Assembly (NCBI GenBank): GCA_034521495.1
Contig: JAXHMK010000015.1
Span: forward strand, 81,564-145,563
Length of the DNA: 64,000 nt
Source of the DNA: Balneolaceae bacterium
GTDB taxonomy: Bacteria > Bacteroidota > Rhodothermia > Balneolales > Balneolaceae
Direction of reading: 5' to 3'
Shown: one piece after another, positions 18,773 to 26,089 of the stretch
Layout of the letters: each line of letters starts with the position of its first letter
Position numbering within the stretch: the first letter of the stretch is position 1
The notes under the pieces: model-generated
Databases searched by the model: none
The model's input: only the letters and a program-made list of their open reading frames with translations
What the model was told of the DNA's origin: nothing
Made by a program: the position numbers and the translations under genes

Positions 18773-19131
18773 GTTTTAATAGCCCCCATATTGGTTCATG
18801 TTTGTTATTCATCAATGGTAATTGTGGATTAAAAATGAAGTTGGTTTGAAACTTCATATCATCATCGAACAAGTTCAATCTGTACTTTTTAGAATTGCAC
18901 GAGCAACAGCAGAACTTTTTATTTGGGTGATTGTGTGGTTGACATCGACCCGTAATATGTATTTGAAACAAGAGCACTACTTCAAATAGCATATTCGAAG
19001 GTATTTATCACCCAATTCGCCCATTAATCTGCATATTTAAATTGAATCGTGCAAATGGATTTGTTTTTTGGAATTGAGCTGATAAATTGAAAATTGCATA
19101 ATTGTTTAAGAACAAGGAAAGAAGATTAAGT

Positions 19132-20157
19132 ATGCTTATTACAACAAACGACTATTTCCAAGGAAAAGAAATTGAAGCTTATTTAGGACAGGTTAATGAA
19201 CAAATTGTTATTGGAGCCAACATATTCAGAGATGTTTTTGCGTCATTTAGGGATGTTTTTGGCGGACAAACCAAAGGGTACAAAAAAGAACTGGATAAGC
19301 TGAAACAAGCAGCAATAAATGGTCTTGAGCAAGAAGCCAAAAAATTACAGGCTAATGGGGTGATTGGCTTTAATATGGATCTTGATGAAATCTCAGGCGG
19401 TAGTAAATCAATGTTTATGCTAAATGTATATGGTACTGCTGTGAAATTTGCAGATGATGAAAAGGATAAAGAAAGCAGCCAAATAGAGGGAGCCATAACG
19501 TCTGAAAAGCTTGAGTATGAAGTAACAAGAAAGGAACTCAAAGAAAAAATAGAAGATGGATCAAAACCTTTTAGTCAGATAGGAATTAATGAACTTACAG
19601 AATTTAAGATTTATGGAGTATTAAATGAGGGAATTGAGGAATTAGGTAATGCATATGCAGACGATGAAGATCTGACCAAATACATTGAAATCGTACCTCA
19701 GAAAGAAATTGAGGAATTATTATTTCAAAAAATTCAAATGATAACAAGTAGATACTGGAACATCATTCTAACTGCATTGGAAAATAGAAATTGGTTTAAT
19801 AGTAAACTAATTTTAAAATTGTTACAAGATGATGATCCAATCAGAAGATTCAGGGGTTTACAGCTATGTGAAGTTGAAAAAGATTTTTATAAAAAAGATG
19901 ACATTCAAAATTTGTCCAATATCTCTGATTTCGTAAAATCTGTAATGAATTCTCAAATTAAGACGGTCGTTGAAGAGGGTACATTTAAAAAACATGAGAA
20001 GTGGATATGCCCAAGGTGTCTAAGAAAATTAAGCATGGATATGGACCAATGTAATTGTGGTTCAAAAAATAGATATGGCTTAACTGATTATTCACCAAAA
20101 GAATTAATTGATACACTTTCAAAAAGGGCAGAAGTTCTAAAAGAGCATTTTGCTTAG
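19132..20157 (+). CDS. YbjQ-like domain protein with C-terminal zinc ribbon
   Basis: The N-terminal ~110 residues match the YbjQ/UPF0145 type: ITTNDYFQGKEIEAYLGQVN, GANIFRDVFASFRDVFGG, and ANGVIGFNMDLDEISG. The family forms pentameric rings and is of uncertain function, often linked to metal binding. The C-terminal half is helical and ends in a zinc ribbon, CPRC followed 13 residues later by CNC (residues ~295-315). I chose ATG 19132 because AAGGAAAGAAG precedes it and the YbjQ domain starts there; a start at 19102 would add ten residues. It follows the MFS duplication and converges with the next gene. This fusion is not one I know. Confidence 0.7.
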   Translation: MLITTNDYFQGKEIEAYLGQVNEQIVIGANIFRDVFASFRDVFGGQTKGYKKELDKLKQAAINGLEQEAKKLQANGVIGFNMDLDEISGGSKSMFMLNVYGTAVKFADDEKDKESSQIEGAITSEKLEYEVTRKELKEKIEDGSKPFSQIGINELTEFKIYGVLNEGIEELGNAYADDEDLTKYIEIVPQKEIEELLFQKIQMITSRYWNIILTALENRNWFNSKLILKLLQDDDPIRRFRGLQLCEVEKDFYKKDDIQNLSNISDFVKSVMNSQIKTVVEEGTFKKHEKWICPRCLRKLSMDMDQCNCGSKNRYGLTDYSPKELIDTLSKRAEVLKEHFA

Positions 20158-20184
20158 CTACATTCTCAATAGGAATCTTATTTT

Positions 20185-21753
20185 TTATTTGAGTGTCTTT
20201 TTAATTTCTTCGATATCCTTGGCATCTAATTCAAACCATTCTCCTCTCAATCTTTTGGTAGAGAATGTGTTATGTAAAGCCGTTTCAATGCTTTCTGCAA
20301 TGGTTCTGCTTGGATACTCCTTTGAGCTGAGTAATTCAATTGTAGGTTTTTCACTTTGTAAGGTTTTCTCTCTGTATTCTGGCTGATTGGATATGCCAAT
20401 CTTAAAAAAATCATTCGCCGTATCTTTCATTAAATACACGTGACAAGGTTCTTCAGGTGAACTTTCTTTATTTATATCACCCACATAAAGTGGTTTATAA
20501 TCATCTACAATATTTTCTACTTGCTTCAAATGATCTGCAAAGAGATTACGGATTACAAATTGGCGATACTCCTTATACATATCCCATTCACTAATAAAGT
20601 CGGTAATATTGATATCTACTTTAAAGTTATTTGATTTTTCATGAACTCTTATTCTTTCAACTTCATGTTGACTTAATCTTTTTAATTCCTCTTGGGTAAT
20701 AGGGACATCGACACCTTTAAGAACCCGTTGTTCAATTGTGTAAAATTTTTCAGGCAAATTAAACTCCACAACTTCACCATTAGATAGAAGGAAAAATATG
20801 GAGTCATCAGCTCTAAGTTTCATCTCTTTAATATTAAATTCGAACGTGATGAAATCCAATCCGTTTATATTTTTGAGCTTAAAATAGAGCCAATCGTTAA
20901 GCGTGATAAACGGTCTTGGTTCAAATCCTTTTCCAATTTGTTCTTCCATTAACTGAAGATACTCGTTGGATGGAGTACCAATGGAGTCCCACTCTAGAAT
21001 TTTTTTGTTTGTGAATGGATCTTGATGAGTTGAAAAGTGATTATAAAAACGATGATATAACAGATCTTTTTTCGTATTGAAATAATTGATACATATTGCA
21101 TAGGACCTGTATTTATCTAATTTATCTAAAATCTCGAAATATCCTCTTGTATGAGCTTTAAGTTCATGAAGTTTAAATTTGCTAAAGCTAGAACTAAGTG
21201 AATCGGGTTCTTCTTTTAAAGTTGAATTTAAATCTAATTCAACATTTAGATTCAATAATTTTTTCCCTTTTTCAGTATGATTTAATGGGCTTGAAAGGAG
21301 TTCTTCGGAGATATGCCATATGAATCTATCTTCTTGAATTTCACTGTGATGCTCCTTAAGCCAATTTACTGTCGCTTCCTTATATGCTTGTCGTAAATTC
21401 TCTCTTTTCTCAATTCGGGTATCAATGATGACCCAGTTTATGGTGCAAAAATCATACTTCTTGGTATACAGCAGATAATTTTCTGTTTCTTCAAGTGTAC
21501 CATCACCTTTTTTTGATTTTCCATGAAGTGAGTTTGCCAACTCTAAGACTTCTTTATTAACTGGAGCTTCGACGTTTAAATCTGAATCTGGGAAAATTGC
21601 AATATCTGAGTCTTCTTTATTTTCAGAATTTGTGTCTTCAATCTCTTCTGAGAGCTTATTTATATCTCTGTCCTGTGTTTCCCTATCCCGCGTACTTTCA
21701 TTTTTTTCCGTTTTGTTTTCACCAATGAATATTTTTTTTAAAATTCTAAACAT
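20185..21753 (-). CDS. Large protein with C-terminal T5orf172/MUG113 GIY-YIG-like domain
   Basis: A 522-residue soluble protein. Residues ~1-70 are acidic and low-complexity. The middle (~90-420) has no family I recognise. The C-terminal ~80 residues fit the T5orf172/MUG113 branch of GIY-YIG-like domains: VYLMKDTANDFFKIGISNQP, then RTIAESIETALHNTF and RGEWFEL. Such domains occur in phage-related and DNA-processing proteins, some as DNA-binding modules. It is AT-rich and stands alone between a convergent YbjQ-like gene and the antitoxin-like gene, in a stretch with the character of a defence or mobile island. Nuclease activity is not shown. Confidence 0.65.
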   Translation of the reverse strand: MFRILKKIFIGENKTEKNESTRDRETQDRDINKLSEEIEDTNSENKEDSDIAIFPDSDLNVEAPVNKEVLELANSLHGKSKKGDGTLEETENYLLYTKKYDFCTINWVIIDTRIEKRENLRQAYKEATVNWLKEHHSEIQEDRFIWHISEELLSSPLNHTEKGKKLLNLNVELDLNSTLKEEPDSLSSSFSKFKLHELKAHTRGYFEILDKLDKYRSYAICINYFNTKKDLLYHRFYNHFSTHQDPFTNKKILEWDSIGTPSNEYLQLMEEQIGKGFEPRPFITLNDWLYFKLKNINGLDFITFEFNIKEMKLRADDSIFFLLSNGEVVEFNLPEKFYTIEQRVLKGVDVPITQEELKRLSQHEVERIRVHEKSNNFKVDINITDFISEWDMYKEYRQFVIRNLFADHLKQVENIVDDYKPLYVGDINKESSPEEPCHVYLMKDTANDFFKIGISNQPEYREKTLQSEKPTIELLSSKEYPSRTIAESIETALHNTFSTKRLRGEWFELDAKDIEEIKKTLK

Positions 21754-21962
21754 ATCGTGTAACGTGTTTACCGGTTAAGATTGTAAACCTTAATGCAAAA
21801 GACTCAATTTTAATGAAATATTTTAGCTTATGTCATCTCCTATTCAGGTAAAGCATCTAAATTTTTCCCATTCGAGAGGAGGATGATCAATCGAAAAAAC
21901 ATGTTTCACAATATAAACGGATATAGCTTCGTGAATTCAACCTGTACATGCGTTATTTATAA

Positions 21963-22271
21963 TCAGCGTTCATCCCCGGTATAGCTGCTATCATATTTAT
22001 CGGCTTTGGTTACTTCATCAAAAAGTTTATCCATAGTTTCACGCTGTTCAGAATCTCTTTCATCAGCATAATTTTTTAAGTCTCGAAAATAGACTCTACG
22101 ATGGCTGCTAACTTTGTAAAACGGTATTTCTCCATCTTCAAGAAGGTTAACCAAGTGTTGGCGGGATACTCCTAAAAAGTTTGCCACTGCCTGAGTTGTA
22201 AATGTTTCATCTTCAGGCATCTTTACAACAGCATGCCCCTGTTTTACCTGTTCAATGTCATGAACCAACAT
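21963..22271 (-). CDS. HTH (excisionase-type) antitoxin-like protein, frameshifted at 5' end
   Basis: A 102-residue frame with a helix-turn-helix of the excisionase/MerR type (TTQAVANFLGVSRQHLVNLL followed by PFYKVSSHRRVYFRDL), as found in antitoxins of PIN-domain toxins. The natural gene begins at ATG 22408 (MEHRIDSSLFNN). One missing A in the run near 22340 breaks the frame; restoring it gives a continuous product through PKLTDVDGNSIEIPEALYKML. Full length would be ~149 residues. The PIN toxin gene that normally follows is absent, since the next 200 bp hold no coding frame, so it is an orphan. Confidence 0.75.
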   Translation of the reverse strand: MLVHDIEQVKQGHAVVKMPEDETFTTQAVANFLGVSRQHLVNLLEDGEIPFYKVSSHRRVYFRDLKNYADERDSEQRETMDKLFDEVTKADKYDSSYTGDER

Positions 22272-22534
22272 TTTGTAAAGTGCTTCCGGGATCTCTATGC
22301 TATTCCCATCTACATCCGTGAGCTTCGGTTTCTTTTGCTCCGAATAATGGTTTGCATAGCCTCCATCTCAGAGTTGTTAAATAAAGATGAATCGATTCTG
22401 TGTTCCATAGCTTTACTTTTGATTTATCAACAGTATTACAGCAATTAAATGCTATAAACACTAATAAAGTTTACAAATTACCAACCTGTTCATCCTCATC
22501 AAGCCTTTATCATTAAAAACTATTCTGGAATCCA

Positions 22535-23212
22535 CTATCCATCGGAAAAATCTAAAATCCTCCGAATAATTTCATCAACATTGGCTCTGTCCACTCCGCT
22601 TAAATGGCTCAGAATGATTTCTCTCCCGTTTTTATGTTCAATCAGTTCGCGAAAAGATTCATTGAGATATTCTAAAACTTTGTTGGTGGAATTGTCCATT
22701 TTTTCCAAAGCATTAAAGTTGATTATCGTAATGATGTCTTCCATATCCTTACTGGTTCGCCAGTCATTTTTTCCACGATTTTTAACCGCTTCCCATTTTG
22801 CTGCGAGGTAGTAGGGAAGTGTAAAGCGTGGGATGCTTGTTCCAAAATCCAGATAGATCCATTCTTTGTTGTCCAGCCCCTCTTCATACCATTGGTTGGT
22901 AAAACCCAGAATTTCTGGTTTGGTTGGCATTACATCCAGCAACAGTTCTCCATCAGTATATCTGCAAATGACATTACTTTCTTTGTCAGGATAAAATCCA
23001 ATAGTTGCAAGTCTATCATTCAAAGCTTCCAGTTTACCGTAGTGGCTAAGCCGAATAACCATATCAAGATCGTAAGTAATTCGAGTTTGGCCTTTAAAAT
23101 TCTTCGGTAAGTATGTATGGAGAATTGCCCCACCAACAAATGCTGCATTATCTAAGAAATTTTCTAACTTTTTTGCAGCTTTTATTAAGTGTTTCTTCGT
23201 TACAGGATTCAT
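22535..23212 (-). CDS. AbiEii/MNT-like nucleotidyltransferase (toxin-like)
   Basis: A 225-residue protein with the minimal nucleotidyltransferase signature: Gly27-Gly28 in AFVGGAILHTYL, Asp48 and Asp50 in TYDLDMVIRL, and a third acidic residue Asp93 in LLLDVMP. The helical C-terminal half includes LPYYLAAKWEAVKNRG and KDMEDIITII, as in AbiEii and MenT-type toxins and related antitoxin enzymes. It overlaps the upstream HTH gene by four bases (ATGA), so the two form an operon. Enzymes of this group modify tRNA or proteins with nucleotides. The toxin/antitoxin roles are inferred from this arrangement. Confidence 0.75.
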   Translation of the reverse strand: MNPVTKKHLIKAAKKLENFLDNAAFVGGAILHTYLPKNFKGQTRITYDLDMVIRLSHYGKLEALNDRLATIGFYPDKESNVICRYTDGELLLDVMPTKPEILGFTNQWYEEGLDNKEWIYLDFGTSIPRFTLPYYLAAKWEAVKNRGKNDWRTSKDMEDIITIINFNALEKMDNSTNKVLEYLNESFRELIEHKNGREIILSHLSGVDRANVDEIIRRILDFSDG

Positions 23213-23727
23213 ACATCAAGTTGAGATTCCAATAATTGTATAGCTACATCCATTTCCCGCCTGCCCTGATTCATCCGAATCACATCAAGAATACTCACAA
23301 ATTGATAGAGTTCCTGCCATTCAAGGCATGCTTTTGGGAGCTTTGGATATAATGGCGGAATTGTTATCCCACTGGTTTCACCTTCAGGATGTGCCCAGAC
23401 AACATCAATTGAGGAACTTATTTGTTCCTTAAAAGAGGATACAGAAATGGCAGCGGGTATACCACGATCAACAGTACCGGGAAGTGCCGGGAATACATAT
23501 TTCAAACCAAACTGAATAAAATCCCTGACGTTCATGCGTTGAACGTGTCTTTTCTCAGGGCCAATTAGGTTCACCTGCATTGACCGGTGCAAAGACTCGC
23601 TGATTTCAGACTGGCTCAATTGCAATTTGTGAGCCAGATCCTTCATATACCAGTCGTCATTATTTTGTAGCAGTACCGCACTAAGTACAACAATATCGTG
23701 CGGTCGCATTCCTGTATGTTCTTTCAT
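23209..23727 (-). CDS. Winged-HTH partner of the nucleotidyltransferase
   Basis: A 172-residue protein. The N-terminus (residues ~8-60) reads as a MarR-like winged helix: PHDIVVLSAVLLQ, WYMKDLAHKLQLSQSEISESL and VNLIG. The C-terminal part (PPLYPKLPKACLEWQELYQF) is not recognised. It is the first gene of the pair and overlaps the nucleotidyltransferase start at ATGA. This fits an antitoxin or repressor that controls its own operon. HTH plus nucleotidyltransferase pairs with this overlap occur widely in bacteria. Confidence 0.7.
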   Translation of the reverse strand: MKEHTGMRPHDIVVLSAVLLQNNDDWYMKDLAHKLQLSQSEISESLHRSMQVNLIGPEKRHVQRMNVRDFIQFGLKYVFPALPGTVDRGIPAAISVSSFKEQISSSIDVVWAHPEGETSGITIPPLYPKLPKACLEWQELYQFVSILDVIRMNQGRREMDVAIQLLESQLDV

Positions 23728-23838
23728 TTTTGATTTAAAAATAGAATTTAATTCGTAATTTGCAAATCGCGAATTGAGATATAAGAATCCAAAACTATAA
23801 ACCTTCTCGATGAACTGAGTATTAATTTTCTGTCTTAT

Positions 23839-24093
23839 TTATACAGAACTTTTGAAAAGCCAATTTAAAGCCCGCGAAGGATTTTTCATACGTTTCAATT
23901 TATGTTCGGTTTGAGAGGCTTCAGATTTGGAATTACATTTCACAAATCCTTTTAAAATCCACGGACCTTTGCCTCGGGTATATTTATTTTGAGTGGTGTT
24001 GTGACTTTTCAGTCTCTGCTTTAAATCTGAAGTATGCCCGTAGTAGTGACGGTTGGATGAGGTAGATTGGATCATGTAAGCGAAGTAACTCAT
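23839..24093 (-). CDS. Small GIY-YIG domain protein
   Basis: 84 residues making up a single GIY-YIG domain: SYFAYMIQSTSSNRHYYGHT, then DLKQRLKSHN, a charged GKGPWILKGFVKC strand and SEASQTEHKLKRMK with the metal-binding Glu. The start is ATG 24093; the longer open frame runs back through the tRNA gene and is not real beyond this point. These small UPF0213-like proteins are common and often lie next to tRNA genes in Bacteroidota. DNA cleavage is likely but unproven. Confidence 0.85.
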   Translation of the reverse strand: MSYFAYMIQSTSSNRHYYGHTSDLKQRLKSHNTTQNKYTRGKGPWILKGFVKCNSKSEASQTEHKLKRMKNPSRALNWLFKSSV

Positions 24094-24115
24094 AATGACT
24101 CTCGATAGACAGAAT

Positions 24116-24149
24116 AAAAAAGGGACACCTGTTTTAAGTGTCCCTTTTA
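24116..24149 (-). terminator. Terminator after tRNA-Pro
   Basis: AAAAGGGACAC and GTGTCCCTTTT form an 11-bp stem around a 9-base loop, with a further T-run on the minus strand. It lies six bases beyond the tRNA 3' end and in front of the GIY-YIG gene. Confidence 0.8.
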
Positions 24150-24155
24150 TGTTTG

Positions 24156-24229
24156 TCGGGACGACAGGATTTGAACCTGCGACCCCTCGACCCCCAGCCG
24201 AGTGCTCTACCGGACTGAGCCACGTCCCG
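24156..24229 (-). tRNA. tRNA-Pro (anticodon GGG)
   Basis: A 74-nt cloverleaf. The acceptor stem is CGGGACG/CGTCCCG (7 bp), the D arm GCTCAGTCCGGTAGAGC, the anticodon stem CTCGG/TCGAG around CTGGGGG (anticodon GGG), and the T arm GCAGGTTCAAATCCTGT. CCA is not encoded. A strong terminator follows at once. A degenerate copy lies 40 bp upstream (24270-24345). Confidence 0.93.
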
Positions 24230-24269
24230 ATCAAAAAAATAATTAAGTGTCAATACATCAAAATGATTA

Positions 24270-24345
24270 CTCATCGGGATTTGAACCTTGCGATCCTCCC
24301 GACAAGCCTGTCGGGATGCTCTACCGGACTGAGCCACGTCCCGAA
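24270..24345 (-). pseudogene. Degenerate tRNA-Pro copy with palindrome in the anticodon arm
   Basis: The 5' half is identical to tRNA-Pro (CGGGACGTGGCTCAGTCCGG then TAGAGCA). The anticodon arm is then replaced by the palindrome CCCGACAGGCTTGTCGGG, the T arm is altered, and the 3' acceptor strand CGTCCCG is missing (CCCGATGAG instead). It cannot fold into a normal tRNA, so I treat it as a pseudogene or as tRNA-derived repeat material. Confidence 0.75.
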
Positions 24346-24421
24346 TCAGACTTCTAAGATACGGATCATCTTTGATAAAACTCAATCCCTGTTTGAGCAG
24401 TGCTATTAGGATGTTCTTCAT

Positions 24422-24669
24422 TCATCTGTTGATTTAGGTTATAACTTAGCAATGGTTTTGGTAAATTCTTGCTCTATTAGTTTAGAAGAACCAAAGCAAT
24501 ATTAAATACGCCCGGTTTTGCAAAAAAATTGAACCTAAGACTTTAAATCCGTGATTGCAGTAGAATAACAACCGCCGTTGCCTGGAATGATTATTTTATT
24601 TAAGCTCTTCTTCTTTTCTAATCAAATTACCCTCGAAAAAATTTAAATCCTCGACTAAACCCGAAAAAA
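24422..24669. other. Intergenic region upstream of yajQ
   Basis: About 250 bp of AT-rich sequence between the tRNA region and yajQ. No gene, repeat copy or strong hairpin was seen. It probably holds the promoters of the tRNA (minus strand) and yajQ (plus strand). Confidence 0.4.
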
Positions 24670-25158
24670 ATGCCTTCATTCGATATTGTAAATGAAATCA
24701 ACGCGCAGGAAGTTGATAATGCGGTAAATAATACGCTGAAAGAAGTATCAAATCGATACGATTTTAGGGGACTTCACACCGAAGTGGAGTTTGTAAAAAA
24801 AGAGAATCGGATTGATATAGTAACGGCTGAAAGCATGAAGCTGAAAGCCGTAAAAGATATGCTCATCAAACACTTTATTAAACGCGGACTCGAACCCAAA
24901 GTTCTTGAGTATGGTTCCGAGGAAGGTACAAGCCAGGGTCATGTGAAAGTGAGTGCGTCTATCAAAGAGGGGATCGACCGTGAGACGGCCAAGAAAATTG
25001 TCAAAGAGATTAAAAACCTGAAATTAAAAGTACAGCCTGCCATTCAGGATAACCAGGTTCGCGTATCCGGCAAAAAGATCGATGATCTGCAGGAAGTGAT
25101 TCAGCACCTCAAGAGAAAAGATTTTGGTATACCTCTCCAGTTCGTGAATATGAAGTGA
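24670..25158 (+). CDS. yajQ: YajQ-family nucleotide-binding protein
   Basis: A 162-residue cytoplasmic protein of the YajQ/UPF0234 family: MPSFDIVNEINAQEVDNAVN at the start, KEVSNRYDFRG, and the C-terminal VRVSGKKIDDLQEVIQ and FGIPLQFVN. It is full length. Family members have two ferredoxin-like halves and bind nucleotides; in Xanthomonas a member binds cyclic di-GMP. It stands alone, with repeat DNA downstream. Confidence 0.95.
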   Translation: MPSFDIVNEINAQEVDNAVNNTLKEVSNRYDFRGLHTEVEFVKKENRIDIVTAESMKLKAVKDMLIKHFIKRGLEPKVLEYGSEEGTSQGHVKVSASIKEGIDRETAKKIVKEIKNLKLKVQPAIQDNQVRVSGKKIDDLQEVIQHLKRKDFGIPLQFVNMK

Positions 25159-25189
25159 AGCAGGATTCAAGTTTCAGGATGCAAGGTGC

Positions 25190-25321
25190 AGGGAAAAAAT
25201 CCCTCCTTGAGGAAGGTGGCTGAAATTTTCGTTTTTGAAAATTCAGGCGGGAGGTGTAACATAATATGGCTTTGAACACCCCTCCCCCGAAGTGTCGGGG
25301 AACTCCCCTCAAGGGGAGAAA
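25190..25321. repeat. Palindromic extragenic repeat between yajQ and the TPR gene
   Basis: A non-coding stretch between converging genes with TCCCTCCTTGAGGAAGG at the left and CCCCTCAAGGGGAG at the right as inverted ends, plus inner CCCCGAAGTGTCGGGG and a TTTTCGTTTTTGAAAA hairpin. Repeats of this style are common in Bacteroidota genomes. Confidence 0.6.
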
Positions 25322-25322
25322 T

Positions 25323-25868
25323 TTACTCTTCTTCCAGCAGTTCCTTCACGTAGGCGTTCTCAGGATCCATCTTGAGGGCTTGCTCGTAATAAGTTTTGGC
25401 CTTTTGATCGTGACCGCCTTTTTTCATCAGGTCGCCCATCAGGATCCAGTTTTCAACATCCTGCGGTTCGCTTCGAATTCGGTCTAACAGGTAGGTAATC
25501 GCCTCTTGTCCTTTACCGCTCATTAGTTTATAGAGAACCAGATTTCGATGTGCCGAGGGGAGATCATCAAGCGAAATAGCTTGATCAAAATCTTCCCTGG
25601 CTTTTTCAAGTTCATCTGTGTTCAGATAAGCGTAACCCCGAAGGTTGTAAAGCCGGCCGGAATCACTCTCCAGCTCAATGGCCTCATTAAGAGATTTAAT
25701 ACTTTGCTCCCACTGGTTAAGCTTTTGCATCACTTCGCCCTCCAGTGTAAATCCTTCGGGTGCTTCAGGTTTCATTTTCTGAAGCCGCCGTGCAATATCC
25801 AGACTTTTATCGAGGTCTTTCTCATGAAGGAGTTCATATCCTTCTTTGTGTTTCTCTTCAAAACTCAT
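25323..25868 (-). CDS. Tetratricopeptide repeat protein
   Basis: 181 residues made almost entirely of TPR-like helical pairs (about four or five). Marks include KLNQWEQSIKSLNEAIELE, GRLYNLRGYAYLNTDELEKA and HDQKAKTYYEQALKMDPEN. There is no signal peptide or membrane helix, so it is cytoplasmic, probably a scaffold for protein contacts. It is the last gene of a five-gene run (folB, folK, deoxynucleoside kinase, DUF4834-like, TPR) and its ATG overlaps the upstream stop by four bases. Partner unknown. Confidence 0.85.
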   Translation of the reverse strand: MSFEEKHKEGYELLHEKDLDKSLDIARRLQKMKPEAPEGFTLEGEVMQKLNQWEQSIKSLNEAIELESDSGRLYNLRGYAYLNTDELEKAREDFDQAISLDDLPSAHRNLVLYKLMSGKGQEAITYLLDRIRSEPQDVENWILMGDLMKKGGHDQKAKTYYEQALKMDPENAYVKELLEEE

Positions 25869-26089
25869 GAATTATCTTCTTTTTTAACGTTTTCCGTTAT
25901 GTCTTCAAATTCCGCGTCTTCAATATCTTCTAATCTCTGATTTCGGGAATTCGATCTATTTTGATTATTAGGTTGATTAGTAAAATCGCCAAATCGAAAT
26001 TTTATGGATGATCGCTTCCTGTGTTTAGGGCCGCGGATCAGCCGGATTACGATATAAATAAATAACAGTATGAATAACCAGCGTATCAT
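25865..26089 (-). CDS. Small membrane protein (DUF4834-like)
   Basis: 74 residues: an N-terminal transmembrane helix (MIRWLFILLFIYIVIRLI) followed by a charged, Asn- and Glu-rich tail. This matches the DUF4834-type small proteins of Bacteroidota. It overlaps both neighbours by one to four bases, so it is translated within the folB-folK operon. Function unknown; it may anchor or regulate the co-encoded TPR protein. Confidence 0.7.
   Translation of the reverse strand: MIRWLFILLFIYIVIRLIRGPKHRKRSSIKFRFGDFTNQPNNQNRSNSRNQRLEDIEDAEFEDITENVKKEDNS

Larger units (their letters stand above)
17456..19046. repeat. Recent tandem duplication of about 795 bp (MFS 5' end plus upstream region)
   Basis: 17456-18249 and 18250-19046 are near-identical direct repeats covering the first 173 codons of the MFS gene and about 270 bp of its upstream DNA (shared marks: TAGCCCCCATATTGGTTCATG, GGTTGACATCGACCCG, CGCCCATTAATCTGC). 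The junction joins AATTGAAT to ACATTAATCGGGCC, a few bases from the IS target site. The non-coding part of each unit shows no further gene. Confidence 0.9.

Noticed and set aside
24270..24345. Second functional tRNA
   Set aside because: The anticodon arm does not give a 7-base loop and the 3' acceptor strand does not pair with the 5' strand.
24134..24421. Minus-strand open frame of 95 residues across the tRNA
   Set aside because: It covers both tRNA-Pro and its degenerate copy and shows the repeated DVAQSGRA motif produced by translating tRNA sequence.
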